Counted from the first letter of the stretch, positions 34,398 through 43,831 are shown. The stretch: DNA of 53,709 nucleotides from Bacillota bacterium (GCA_023663285.1 JAMPHT010000016.1:1-53709); one strand, 5' to 3'. Notes: generated by a model from the sequence alone, not told the origin. Numbers and translations are program-made.

Positions 34398-35531
34398 TTA
34401 CTTGTACGGATCTGCAGCATCGCGGATCCCGTCGCCCAGGAAGTTGAACGCAAGCACTGCGATGGTCACGAAGATGATAGGTATCAGCTTGTGAGGATGG
34501 CTTGCAACGTCGGTGACGGAGCTTGCCTCCTGAAGCAGTACGCCCCAGCTGGTTGCGGGGGACTTGATACCAAGTCCCAAGTAGGACATGGAGGTCTCGC
34601 CCACGATGGAGCCCGGAATGCCGAGGGTGATGGAAACGATAAGGTAACTCATAAAGCCCGGAACCAGATGCTTCCATATGATCTTCCAGGTGGATACGCC
34701 GGAAAGCCTAGCCGCCATCACATAGTCCTCATTCTTAAGGGACAGGAACTTGCCGCGTACTACCCGCGCCATGCCGGTCCAGTTGATAAAGGAGAGAATG
34801 ATGGTTATGTACAGGTACATCTTTACGGTGGAGATCCCCGGAGGAATCGCCGCGGAAAGGGCCATCCAGAGAGGGATCTGGGGAACTGCGCCAATCACTT
34901 CAATGATTCGCTGGATCACAATATCCACCGCTCCGCCGAAGTAACCGGAGATAGAGCCGATGGTGACGCCCAGGAAAAAGCTGATGATGGCGCTGGCAAA
35001 GGGAATGGTCAGGGAAATCCTGCTTCCTAAGAGGATGCGGGAGAAAATATCCCGTCCCAGGGAGTCCGTGCCAAAGAGCATGATCTTTGCGCCGGTTCCG
35101 CCGCTGCTTCCTTCACTTACACCGAAGAGATGGATATCACAGGGAATCAGCCCCAGGATCTTATATTCCGAGCCGTGGACAAAAAACTTTATTTTGTAGT
35201 ATTCGGAGGTATCCTCTGTGATCTTCACGGAGAAATCCGTGCGGTCAATGGTCTTTTCCAGCTTGTATACATGGGGGCCGATAAAATCTCCCTCGTAAGT
35301 CCAGTGGATCTTGGAGGGAGAACTGTCCTTGTATAATGCGTCGAATTCGTCCAGGGAATAAGGCGCCAGGAAATCCGCGAACAATGCCCCCAGGTATAAG
35401 ATCAGGAGGATCAGCATGGACAGCTTTGCCAGCTTATGCTTTTTCAGCTTCCTGCCCATCAGGGTCCACTGGGAGGCAAGATAATATTCGTCGTTTGTTT
35501 TCTGAGTCTGTTTCTGCTTCTTTTTCCACAT
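34398..35531 (-). CDS. ABC transporter permease, OppC/DppC type
   Basis: The 377-residue membrane protein has the usual OppC layout. An N-terminal cytosolic stretch and first helix (MLILLILYLGALFADFLAPY) are followed by an extracytoplasmic insertion of about 90 residues. Then comes the binding-protein-dependent transport domain with LFGTDSLGRDIFSRILLGSRISL and the EAA-loop region around ARLSGVSTWKIIWKHLVPGF. AGGAGGTG lies upstream. Its ATG overlaps the stop of the OppB-like gene (TAATG), so the permeases are translationally coupled and presumably form the heterodimeric channel. Confidence 0.92.
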   Translation of the reverse strand: MWKKKQKQTQKTNDEYYLASQWTLMGRKLKKHKLAKLSMLILLILYLGALFADFLAPYSLDEFDALYKDSSPSKIHWTYEGDFIGPHVYKLEKTIDRTDFSVKITEDTSEYYKIKFFVHGSEYKILGLIPCDIHLFGVSEGSSGGTGAKIMLFGTDSLGRDIFSRILLGSRISLTIPFASAIISFFLGVTIGSISGYFGGAVDIVIQRIIEVIGAVPQIPLWMALSAAIPPGISTVKMYLYITIILSFINWTGMARVVRGKFLSLKNEDYVMAARLSGVSTWKIIWKHLVPGFMSYLIVSITLGIPGSIVGETSMSYLGLGIKSPATSWGVLLQEASSVTDVASHPHKLIPIIFVTIAVLAFNFLGDGIRDAADPYK

Positions 35532-36634
35532 TATCTGCCACCTCCTGAATAACGGATTCTCGGATCGAGGAACGCCAGGGCGATATCGGAGAACAGGACG
35601 CCGATGACCACCAGCACTGCCTGCACCATTACGATGGCGCCCGCCAGATACATATCCTGGGCCTGAAGGGCTTTAAAGAGCACGGGTCCCTGGATCTGCA
35701 TATTCAATACCATGGCGGTCACCGTGGAGCCGGAGAACAGGCTGGAGAGAACGCCGCCCAGCCCGGATACAGTGGGGTTGATAGCTGCCCGGAAACAGTA
35801 TTTCATGATGATGGTCCGCTCCGGCACACCCTTTGCTCTTGCCGTCAGGGTATACTGTCTTGCAACCTCATCCAGCATCTGAGCCCTCACGGAACGGATG
35901 ATGCCGCAGGTACCGCTGGTGCCGATGACGATGATGGGGATGATCATTCGTTTTAAGAATTCCCCGAAATTATAAAAATGAATGCCGTTTTGCAGCATCT
36001 CCTGGGAGAAGAGCCCCACGTTTGCGTTTCCGGTCCATTTATAGGACAGATACATCAGCACGATGGCCAGGATAAAGTTAGGTATTGCCGCCCCCAGGAA
36101 ACCGATGACAGAGGAGATGTAGTCCCCCACGGAATACTGGTGAGTAGAGGCATAGACTGCAATGGGAAGGGATACCAGGTACTGGAACAGCATGATGATC
36201 GCCGTGACCGCTATGGTGAGCCCCAGCCTGTCATTTACCACGTCCCAGACGTCCCGCCCGTAGGCAAAGGAATATTTCCAGTTATGATGTGAGCCGTACA
36301 GCCTGTAATAGGTGGAATCCGTGGGAGTCCAGATAATATCCTTGATCCATTTGAAGTACTGCTGATAGACGGGCAGATCCAGCCCGTAATCCGCGCGAAG
36401 GGACGCCGCGTAATCCGCATCCACGAATTCCCCCTCCGCCGCCAGCGCCGCGATGTGAGCGGACACATAGTCGCCGGGAGGCAGTTGAATGACGAAGAAA
36501 ACCAAAACTGAAATCAAAAGCAGCGTGGGGATGAACATCAGAACGCGTTTTACAATGTACTGGACCAGATCCTTTTTAAAGAAATCACCCACAGACTGCA
36601 TCAGGGTTTTCTTCGGAACGTTTTTTTCTTCCAT
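35531..36634 (-). CDS. ABC transporter permease, OppB/DppB type
   Basis: The 367-residue permease has the first helix at about residues 30-50 (VLMFIPTLLLISVLVFFVIQLPPGDY). A large periplasmic-side loop of about 100 residues follows, then the conserved transport domain. The EAA loop is about RSVRAQMLDEVARQYTLTARAKGVPERTIIMKYCFRAAINPT. It is the first gene after the solute-binding protein gene, separated by a strong hairpin that should lower expression of the permease and ATPase genes relative to the binding protein. Confidence 0.92.
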   Translation of the reverse strand: MEEKNVPKKTLMQSVGDFFKKDLVQYIVKRVLMFIPTLLLISVLVFFVIQLPPGDYVSAHIAALAAEGEFVDADYAASLRADYGLDLPVYQQYFKWIKDIIWTPTDSTYYRLYGSHHNWKYSFAYGRDVWDVVNDRLGLTIAVTAIIMLFQYLVSLPIAVYASTHQYSVGDYISSVIGFLGAAIPNFILAIVLMYLSYKWTGNANVGLFSQEMLQNGIHFYNFGEFLKRMIIPIIVIGTSGTCGIIRSVRAQMLDEVARQYTLTARAKGVPERTIIMKYCFRAAINPTVSGLGGVLSSLFSGSTVTAMVLNMQIQGPVLFKALQAQDMYLAGAIVMVQAVLVVIGVLFSDIALAFLDPRIRYSGGGR

Positions 36635-36650
36635 AGAAATTCCCTTTCTT

Positions 36651-36687
36651 AAAAAAGGAGGCGGGAAACCCGGTTCCCCGCCTCCTG
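36651..36687 (-). terminator. Attenuating hairpin between solute-binding protein and permease genes
   Basis: Read on the minus strand, a 12-bp GC-rich stem (GGAGGCGGG.../...CCCGCCTCC) is followed by TTTTTT. It has the form of a rho-independent terminator. Because the permease genes have no visible promoter of their own, read-through is probable, giving more binding protein than channel. Confidence 0.85.
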
Positions 36688-36697
36688 AGGTTTACCT

Positions 36698-38779
36698 TTA
36701 CTCTGTCTTGAACAGTGTCCAGTAGTGGACAAGGTTCTGATACTGATACAGGTCATCCCATACCAGAAGTTCAGGATGGTTCTGAATCTTGGAACTGATC
36801 AGGTTATAATTACCGGCTATTTTCAGGTATGCGATGGTCCAGAGGTTTTCCTTGTGGAGTGCATAGATATCCAGAGTATACTGGTCTCTTTCATCGGGGT
36901 CGGGAGTAGCGTTCCACTTCTCGTAAACCTCTACCAGCTTCGCCATATCGCCTTCGGGAGCAACACCCTGTGCGCCGTTTGTCCCGTAGTAGGTGCCGAA
37001 ATCGCCGTACCATTCAGCCGCCTGAGCGATGGGAACGAAGGGCGCTACTCTGGATTTTAAGGAAACGCCGCCGATAGGAGTGTGAGGTCCAAGTACCGCA
37101 TACCAGTTGTTGTTGTCGATCTCTGTGTCGAATGCGGATACTTCGATATCCTTTGTGGCACACTTGATGCCCGCATTATTGTAGTACTGCTCCAGAACCG
37201 GATATGCAGCATCTGCGCCGGAATCCGTGTAGGTATAGATCGTAAGAAGGAAATCACTGCCGTCGGCAAAATCATAGAAGCCGTCGCTGCCCATCACCAG
37301 GCCGCACTCCTCCAGAAGAGCCTTGGCAGCATCCACGTCGTACTCCGTCCACTTTGTCTCCCACTCAGCATCATAGCCGAAGTTGCCCTCCTGGGGAGCA
37401 CACTGGCCGGGCTCCAGGAAGCCCTCGGAAAGGAGGCCGGAAACCTGTTCCCGGTCCACACAGATGGAAATTGCCTGACGGAACTTGATGTTATTGAAAA
37501 GTTCTGCGTAATTTGCATCACTGCAGGTGTAGTTAAAGGTGATCTGATAGGAACCCCAGTCTGTACCGGCAAAGGTACGGAGCTGAGCCGTGTCGCCAAG
37601 GTCAGCCATCAGGGAAGCGATATCCTGCATGGGCACGCCGATGATGTCCAGTTCGCCGGAGCGGAACATCAGCTGATCCTGTCCGTCCTCAGAGGTGGCG
37701 TTAAAGTGGATCTCGTCACAGTAGGGAAGCTGATTGCCTGCAGCGTCAACCTTCCAGAAGTAGGGGTTGCGCTCCATGATGCAGAGCTGTGCATCTCTGG
37801 AATTGTTGCCCTCCTTGGTGGACAATACATAGGAGTTCAGGTTGGGAATGCCGTCCTCGTTCCACCAGTAGTAGGAGATAGCCTTGCCCAGGTCGCTGAC
37901 GGTAGCGGCGTCAATGCCCTTTGCCTGTGCGTTCAGCAGAACCTGTTCATCGCTTAAGCCCGTCTTTTCCCAGTAGGGGTTCTCCACATAAATGGAGTCG
38001 GGGATCATGTCAAGCAGATAATGGGAAGGAGCCCAGCACCACTTGAAATCGCCGTTTTCGATAAAGTCGGCAGGGAACTTGGGGTTTACGAAGGTCCAGG
38101 TCACGGTGTAATCGTCAACCTTTTCCAGGTTTGCCCAGGCTTCCTCGCCGTTCACGGTCTCCTTCAATGCCGCCCAGCTCTTCTTGGTGTCGTAGTTGGT
38201 GAGATGGCACATATAATACCAGAAGGTAATGTCATCCGCATTGAAATCGTCGCCGTCGGACCACTTCATGCCTTCTCTTAAATGGAAGGTCCATACGGTG
38301 TAATCATCATTGTGCTCAAAGTCCTTGATGACATTTGCATAGTAGGTGCCGTCTGAATTGAAATGAATGATGCTCTCCATAACAGGTCTGGACAGACCCC
38401 AGCTGCCGCCTGCGCCTCCAAGGTTGATGACGCCGCCATAGGTGCCGATCGCCAGGGGGGCGCCTGCCGCGTCAGTCTGCTCTACAAAAATATCATCCTT
38501 CACGGGAAGTCTGTCCTCCACCGCGGGAAGCGTCCCTGCGCTTACCAGATCCGCAAGCATGGGGGCCTCGCCAAAGCCTTTCACCTCAGCGGGGGGGGCA
38601 GTGACGTCCGGGATGCTGCTGTCCGGCGTACTTGCATCCGGTGTGGAACCGCCCTGATCTGACTGCTGCGTGCCGCTGTCCGGCGTGCTGCTGCCCGTAT
38701 TATCACCGGAGCCGCCGCAGGCAGCCAGAGAAAGGGCCATTGTGCCCGCCAGGAGCAGGGCAATAAGTCTTTTCTTCAT
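36698..38779 (-). CDS. Family-5 extracellular solute-binding lipoprotein
   Basis: The 693-residue lipoprotein captures the substrate for the ABC importer. The signal peptide MKKRLIALLLAGTMALSLAAC ends in the lipobox with Cys21. A low-complexity Ser/Thr/Pro/Asp linker follows to about residue 65, then the family-5 (OppA/DppA) fold with DYTVWTFHLREGMKWSDGDDFNADDI and the C-terminal TLDIYALHKENLWTIAYL. Length is longer than typical peptide-binding members (about 540), more like members that bind oligosaccharides. The start at 38779 has AAGGAGGA upstream. Substrate is inferred only from neighbours. Confidence 0.92.
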   Translation of the reverse strand: MKKRLIALLLAGTMALSLAACGGSGDNTGSSTPDSGTQQSDQGGSTPDASTPDSSIPDVTAPPAEVKGFGEAPMLADLVSAGTLPAVEDRLPVKDDIFVEQTDAAGAPLAIGTYGGVINLGGAGGSWGLSRPVMESIIHFNSDGTYYANVIKDFEHNDDYTVWTFHLREGMKWSDGDDFNADDITFWYYMCHLTNYDTKKSWAALKETVNGEEAWANLEKVDDYTVTWTFVNPKFPADFIENGDFKWCWAPSHYLLDMIPDSIYVENPYWEKTGLSDEQVLLNAQAKGIDAATVSDLGKAISYYWWNEDGIPNLNSYVLSTKEGNNSRDAQLCIMERNPYFWKVDAAGNQLPYCDEIHFNATSEDGQDQLMFRSGELDIIGVPMQDIASLMADLGDTAQLRTFAGTDWGSYQITFNYTCSDANYAELFNNIKFRQAISICVDREQVSGLLSEGFLEPGQCAPQEGNFGYDAEWETKWTEYDVDAAKALLEECGLVMGSDGFYDFADGSDFLLTIYTYTDSGADAAYPVLEQYYNNAGIKCATKDIEVSAFDTEIDNNNWYAVLGPHTPIGGVSLKSRVAPFVPIAQAAEWYGDFGTYYGTNGAQGVAPEGDMAKLVEVYEKWNATPDPDERDQYTLDIYALHKENLWTIAYLKIAGNYNLISSKIQNHPELLVWDDLYQYQNLVHYWTLFKTE

Positions 38780-38849
38780 AATGAAATCCTCCTTCATGAG
38801 TTTTGGAAACGTTGATTTTAGTAATGCTGATATGTTCCCCTGTGACAGT

Positions 38850-38878
38850 AGCATACCAACTGTAAAACCAAAAGTCAA
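38850..38878 (-). promoter_or_regulatory. Sigma-A promoter for the solute-binding protein operon
   Basis: On the minus strand TTGACT (38873-38878) and TATGCT (38850-38855) are 17 bases apart, close to consensus. The leader is about 65 bases. Confidence 0.82.
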
Positions 38879-38999
38879 CACTTTTGTGTGAAATTTGCGT
38901 TTTAAATTTTCTTGATTTGTACAAAATAGCCAAAACCAATGATTAAATTTCGTAAAAATTATGCAAAGGACAAGCAAATGGAAAATTTTGAAAGCAAAA

Positions 39000-39016
39000 T
39001 ATGCAATATTTGCATA
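39000..39016 (+). promoter_or_regulatory. Palindromic operator candidate upstream of the HAD-GH105 gene
   Basis: TATGCAATATTTGCATA is a perfect 7-3-7 inverted repeat 77 bases before the gene start. A half-site TATGCAA occurs exactly 40 bases upstream (38960-38966) in the same orientation, as expected for a dimeric regulator with an auxiliary site. Confidence 0.5.
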
Positions 39017-39093
39017 GGAAAAAGCAAGAGATGCGTGGAAATTACAGCCAACCTCTGGTAAGCTTTTGATTATAGCGGAGGTGAAAATGGATT

Positions 39094-40716
39094 ATGAACA
39101 AAAATCTGATAATATTCACGGACAGCGGGGATACCATCATTGATGAAAGCACCCAGGTATATGATGAGAGGGGGATCGTCACGGAGGCCGGGTTCATTCC
39201 GGGGGCGGGAGAGGTCCTGAAGCAGCTGAAGGAGGAGGGCTACCGCATTGCCCTGGTGGCGGACGGCGAGTGGGAATCCTTTCAGAATGTATATAGAAAG
39301 AACGGTCTGGGCTATTGCTTTGAAGAGTGGATCGTGTCTGAGGTGGTAGGGGAGCAGAAGCCTGCCCGGTCCATGTTTGACACTGCTATGGAAAAGATGG
39401 GCTTGCAGGAGGCCGACAAGCCTTTCATTGTTATGATCGGAAATAACCTGAAAAAGGATGTGGCGGGAGCAAACCGCTATGGGATCACTTCCATATGGCT
39501 GGACTGGTCCCCCAGATATTTTCACCGGGTGGAGGAGCCGGACTGGCAGCCGGATCACAGGGTAAAGACCCCGGAGGAGCTTAAAGATCTGATAGGCGAG
39601 CTGGAGGAACAGTGCCGGGCAAAGAAGGAGCTGATCCGCAGCGTCAACGCCAAAATAGAGAAGCTGGTGGATTCCTTTTCCCGCATTCTCTATGAGACGG
39701 ACGATACCTTCCTGAAAAATATGCAGAGCCATAATCTGGCAGGGGACGATATCTCCAGATATAAATACTGGGAATGGACCCAGGGAGTGGGGCTGTACGG
39801 ACTGTGGAAGCTGTTTTATTATGAAAAGAGGGAAAGCTGTCTGGAGACCCTGAAAAAATATTACGACAGGCAGATCGAGATCGGGTTTCCGTCCTTGAAC
39901 GTAAATACGGCGGCTCCCTATCTGGCCATGTCCTTTCTGGCGGAGTATACCGGGGAGGAAAAGTATATGCAGCCCTGTGTGGAGGCGGCGAAGCAGATCA
40001 TGGAGTCTTTCCCCAGAACGGAGGAGGGAGGCTTTCAGCATATGACCTCGGATTCCGTCAACGAGCAGGAGCTTTGGGACGACACCCTGTATATGACGGT
40101 GCTGTTCCTGGCGAACATGGGACGTATTCTGAAGGATGAGAGCATGACCGAGGAAGCCTGCTACCAGTTCCTGCTGCACCAGAAATATCTGTGCGATAAG
40201 GTCAGCGGGCTGTGGTATCACGGGTGGACATTCAAGGAGAAGCATAATTTTGCCGGAGCCTTCTGGGGCCGGGGCAACTGCTGGATCACCATGGCCATAC
40301 CGGAATTCCTGTCTGTCAGTCGCTGCGGCGGGGCGGTGAGGAGAACGCTGGTGAATACATTGAAGGCTCAGATCGACAGCTTGTGTAAATATCAGGACGC
40401 GGGCGGTATGTGGCACACGCTGGTGGACGATCCGGACTCTTATCTGGAGGCCAGCGCCACCTGCGGATTTGCCTATGGCATTTTAAAGGCGGTGAAGGAC
40501 GGTCTGATAGATAAGTCATATCTGGCGGCGGCGCGGAAAGCGGCGGCTCCCGTTATGAACTGTATTTCTGAGGAGGGCGTGGTAAGACAGGTGTCCTACG
40601 GCACTCCCATGGGGCGGACTACGAAGGACTTTTATAAGGAGATCGAGTTGAAGCCCATGCCTTACGGGCAGGCGCTGGCGATCTTGTTTTTGATGGAGTA
40701 CAGGAATATGTGTTAA
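39094..40716 (+). CDS. HAD-like domain fused to a GH105 unsaturated uronyl hydrolase
   Basis: The 540-residue protein has two domains. Residues 1-170 are HAD-like: nucleophile Asp10 in FTDSGDT (with Gly12 where the second Asp normally sits), VADG at 55-58, Lys89 in GEQKP, and IGNNLKKDVAGANRYG (116-130). That last motif has Asn in place of the first motif-IV Asp. About 185-540 is a GH105-type barrel: WDDTLYM (Asp330, catalytic), GLWYHGW, FWGRGNCW and a C-terminal YLEASATCGFAYGILKAV. No signal peptide is present, so it is cytosolic. HAD activity is uncertain; hydrolase activity is likely. GGAGGTG precedes the ATG by 13 bases. It heads a long gene series and is divergent from the transporter. 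Confidence 0.85.
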   Translation: MNKNLIIFTDSGDTIIDESTQVYDERGIVTEAGFIPGAGEVLKQLKEEGYRIALVADGEWESFQNVYRKNGLGYCFEEWIVSEVVGEQKPARSMFDTAMEKMGLQEADKPFIVMIGNNLKKDVAGANRYGITSIWLDWSPRYFHRVEEPDWQPDHRVKTPEELKDLIGELEEQCRAKKELIRSVNAKIEKLVDSFSRILYETDDTFLKNMQSHNLAGDDISRYKYWEWTQGVGLYGLWKLFYYEKRESCLETLKKYYDRQIEIGFPSLNVNTAAPYLAMSFLAEYTGEEKYMQPCVEAAKQIMESFPRTEEGGFQHMTSDSVNEQELWDDTLYMTVLFLANMGRILKDESMTEEACYQFLLHQKYLCDKVSGLWYHGWTFKEKHNFAGAFWGRGNCWITMAIPEFLSVSRCGGAVRRTLVNTLKAQIDSLCKYQDAGGMWHTLVDDPDSYLEASATCGFAYGILKAVKDGLIDKSYLAAARKAAAPVMNCISEEGVVRQVSYGTPMGRTTKDFYKEIELKPMPYGQALAILFLMEYRNMC

Positions 40717-40732
40717 TGCAGGTGGAGGCGAC

Positions 40733-43700
40733 ATGAAATTAGGCAGGCAGTGGGACGAGCGTTTGAAAATATGGGATGAAGCCTTTGCGGAAAGGATCTA
40801 TACGCCCTTAGGAGAAGTGGCGCTCTCCGGATTTACCACCAGAGAGCAGTTGACCTTGGCGCAGGCAGGGGAGAAGGAATTTAGCCCTTTTCCGAAAGGG
40901 ACCTCCTGGGGAGAGAAATGGGAGTACGGGTGGTTTCGCACAGAGGTGACGCTGCCGGAGGAGGCGGCGGGAAAGCGCATCATGCTTCATATCGGAGCAG
41001 GGCCGGAGATGCTGGTGTTTGTGAACGGGCAGGAGGCCGGCTCCATTGATAAGCAGCACACCTTTGTGGAATTGACTGACAGAGGCGTTCCCGGCGGACG
41101 GTTTGAGGTTTACGCGGAGGTCTACGCGGGACATGGCGTCAGGGCGGAGAGCGGGGGTATTTTCAGCCGGGATGCCATACCTGTTCCGGAGCCGCCGAAG
41201 CATCAGTGTTTGGTGGGCGGCAGCCATTTCGGGATCTGGGATGAGGAGCTGTTTGGCGTCTACGCGGATTACCACACTCTGTATGAGCTCTGGAAGGCAA
41301 TGCCCGACAGCGATCTGCGCACTATGAAGATCGGGGAAGCCTTGCAGAAGTTTACGTTGACGGCTGACTTTGAGGCGGAGGAGCCTTCCTCGCGTATCAG
41401 CATAGAGAAAGCAGACGGGCTTCTGCGTCCTCTGTTGGAGAAGCATAACAGCGATACCGTACCGGAGTACACCGTATTCGGCCAGTCCCATATCGACCTG
41501 GCGTGGCTCTGGACCCAGGAGGAGACAAAGCGCAAATCCGCCAGGACCTATTCCAATCAGGTAAAGCTGATGGAACGGTATCCGGATTATAAATTCCTGC
41601 TTTGCTCGCCAACCGTCCTGGAAAATTTAAAGGAGTATTATCCGAATTTATACCTTCGGGTGAAGGAGCTGGCAGGGGAAGGCCGGTTTCTTCCGGAAGG
41701 CGGGTTATATGTGGAGAGCGATACCAATCTGGCGGGGGGCGAGAGTCTGATACGGCAGTTTGTTCTGGGAAAAAGATGGTTTCGGGAGGAGTTCGGCGCG
41801 GACAGCAGAGTGGCCTGGCTGCCGGACACCTTTGGCTTTACCGGCGCGCTGCCTCAGATCATGGCAGGCTGCAGGGTGCCCTATTTTGCCACCCAGAAGC
41901 TGCTGCGCAGCGACCCGGAGAGCGAGCCCTTTCCCTATAATGTATTCTGGTGGGAGGGGATCGATGGCACCAGGGTGCTGTCCCATATCTTCAAAAAGAA
42001 TAATACTGTATTTAACGCCGGGGAGCTTCGGAGGCGCTGGGAGGAGGACAGGAATCAGAAGCAGGAGATCGATACCTTCCTCTATCCCTTCGGCTACGGT
42101 GACGGCGGCGGAGGCCCTACGGAGCTTATGGTGGAGACGGCCCGGCGCTGCCTTGATCTGGAGGGAGCGCCCAGATGTACCATGGAAAGTCCTGCTGTGT
42201 TCTTTGACAGGCTGGCTGAGGGGAAAGTCCGAAATGTCTATTACGGTGAGCTGTACCTGGCATGGCACAGGGGGACCTACACGGCCCAGGCGGCTATCAA
42301 GCGGGGAGTCCGCAAGGCGGAATATGCCCTGCGGGAGGCGGAGTACCTGGCGGGACTGATGCGGCTGACGGGAAAATACAGGGATGTCTGCGAAGAGGAG
42401 CAGGTGCTAAAGAAGCTGGAAGCTCTCTGGAGAACCCTGCTTATCCAGGAATTTCACGATATTCTCCCAGGCTCCTCCATACAGCGGGTCAATGAGGAGG
42501 CCAGGCAGGCGCTGGAAGAGACGGAGCGGGAGAGCCGCCTGCTGGCAAAGCAGCTGCTGGCGGAGCTGGCTTTCGGCTGTCAGAAAACGGGTCCCGGTCT
42601 TGGAGAAGCGGATCGCGGCTTCCGGAGAGCAGTTTTTAATTCTCTGAGCTGGGAGCGCACCTGGAAGGGGCGGCGGCTTCCGGCCTGCGGGTATGTGGTT
42701 CTGGAAGCGGAAGCTGACGGAAACAGTGTGCAGGAAGAGGCGGGAGCGATAGTGTTTGAAAATCCTTATTATCGGGCGGAAATCGACGAGAAGGGCCGTA
42801 TCGTAAGCCTGAAGGACAGCGTCAGCGGTTATGAGTACGCCGAGAAGCCGCTGAACGAATGGAGGCTGTACCGGGATGTAAATGTTGCTTACGATGCCTG
42901 GGAGCTGGGAAGGATGTATGAGCAGGCGGAGGAAGGCTTAAGCGGCGGCTGTATCGTAAAAGCAGAGAGAAAGCCGGATGGCGCCCTGATTGTGACGGTG
43001 GAGCACAGGGAGCGGTATTTTACGGCGCGCCAGCGGATACTTCTGGCCATGGACAGTCCCAGGATCGATTTTGAGACTAAGATCGACTGGCGGGAAAGGC
43101 ACAGAATACTAAAGGTGGATTTTCCCACCACGGTCTACACAAAGGAGGTACTGGAAGAGATCCAGTTCGGGTATATCAAACGCCCCACCCACAAGTCCAG
43201 GCGGTATGAGCAGGATCTGTATGAGACCTGCCATCACAAGTACGCGGCGCTGACCGACGGTGAGAACGGCTTTGCGGTGCTGAACGACTGCAAATACGGG
43301 CTGTCGGCAGAGGACAGCAGGCTTTCCCTGACTCTGCTGCGGGCTCCGGTGCTGCCGGATATGACGGCGGACATGGGAGTGCATCATTTTACCTATTCAA
43401 TACTGCCATTCTCCGGACCCTTTGCGGCAAGCCGGGTGACAGAGGAGGCATATGAACTCAATGTAGAGGTGACAGAAGCCGGAGGTGCGTCCGGAGCGGA
43501 GAGCGCAGTTATTGACGGCGTCGGGGAGCGGTCTGTACCGGAGGCGGTGGAGACGGCGGCGTCTTTCTTCACGCTGGAGGGCGGCCACGCGGTACTGGAG
43601 ACCTGCAAACCCGCCTTTGACAGAAAGAAAGGCGTGGTGCTGCGCCTCTATGAGTCAAAGGGGTGCGCGGGAACCACGACCCTGACGCTGAATGGGGCGC

Positions 43701-43831
43701 AGAATATCAAACGCGTCTATGCCTGCAATATGCTGGAGGAGCCGGAGCGCGAGCTGGAACTAAAGGAAGGCAGGCTGGAGCTGAGCTTCCGGGCCTTTGA
43801 GATCAAGACGGTCCTGTTAGAAACGGAATGA
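40733..43831 (+). CDS. GH38 alpha-mannosidase
   Basis: This retaining exo-alpha-mannosidase has 1032 residues and is zinc-dependent by family. The N-terminal beta domain (to about 240) is followed by the catalytic domain: GQSHIDLAWLW (His253 and Asp255, metal ligands) and AWLPDTFGF with nucleophile Asp365. It then has FHDILPGSS (His575, metal ligand) and C-terminal beta domains. No signal peptide is present, so it acts on imported mannosides. GGTGGAGG lies before the ATG, 16 bases after the preceding gene. The final codons (ACG GAA TGA) coincide with the start of a repeat element copy, so the C-terminus may have been altered. Linkage specificity is not predictable here. Confidence 0.93.
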   Translation: MKLGRQWDERLKIWDEAFAERIYTPLGEVALSGFTTREQLTLAQAGEKEFSPFPKGTSWGEKWEYGWFRTEVTLPEEAAGKRIMLHIGAGPEMLVFVNGQEAGSIDKQHTFVELTDRGVPGGRFEVYAEVYAGHGVRAESGGIFSRDAIPVPEPPKHQCLVGGSHFGIWDEELFGVYADYHTLYELWKAMPDSDLRTMKIGEALQKFTLTADFEAEEPSSRISIEKADGLLRPLLEKHNSDTVPEYTVFGQSHIDLAWLWTQEETKRKSARTYSNQVKLMERYPDYKFLLCSPTVLENLKEYYPNLYLRVKELAGEGRFLPEGGLYVESDTNLAGGESLIRQFVLGKRWFREEFGADSRVAWLPDTFGFTGALPQIMAGCRVPYFATQKLLRSDPESEPFPYNVFWWEGIDGTRVLSHIFKKNNTVFNAGELRRRWEEDRNQKQEIDTFLYPFGYGDGGGGPTELMVETARRCLDLEGAPRCTMESPAVFFDRLAEGKVRNVYYGELYLAWHRGTYTAQAAIKRGVRKAEYALREAEYLAGLMRLTGKYRDVCEEEQVLKKLEALWRTLLIQEFHDILPGSSIQRVNEEARQALEETERESRLLAKQLLAELAFGCQKTGPGLGEADRGFRRAVFNSLSWERTWKGRRLPACGYVVLEAEADGNSVQEEAGAIVFENPYYRAEIDEKGRIVSLKDSVSGYEYAEKPLNEWRLYRDVNVAYDAWELGRMYEQAEEGLSGGCIVKAERKPDGALIVTVEHRERYFTARQRILLAMDSPRIDFETKIDWRERHRILKVDFPTTVYTKEVLEEIQFGYIKRPTHKSRRYEQDLYETCHHKYAALTDGENGFAVLNDCKYGLSAEDSRLSLTLLRAPVLPDMTADMGVHHFTYSILPFSGPFAASRVTEEAYELNVEVTEAGGASGAESAVIDGVGERSVPEAVETAASFFTLEGGHAVLETCKPAFDRKKGVVLRLYESKGCAGTTTLTLNGAQNIKRVYACNMLEEPERELELKEGRLELSFRAFEIKTVLLETE

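Larger units (their letters stand above)
38780..39093. promoter_or_regulatory. Divergent control region between transporter and glycan/inositol genes
   Basis: This 314-base gap holds the minus-strand promoter (38850-38878), the 17-bp palindrome at 39000-39016 and a matching half-site at 38960. A cre-like sequence TGGAAACGTTGATT (38804-38817) lies in the minus-strand leader. It matches the CcpA consensus only imperfectly. I found no convincing plus-strand promoter. No coding region is visible. Confidence 0.5.

Noticed and set aside
38804-38817. CcpA cre site upstream of the solute-binding protein gene
   Set aside because: TGGAAACGTTGATT fits only the left half of the consensus well, so I mention it only inside the control region.
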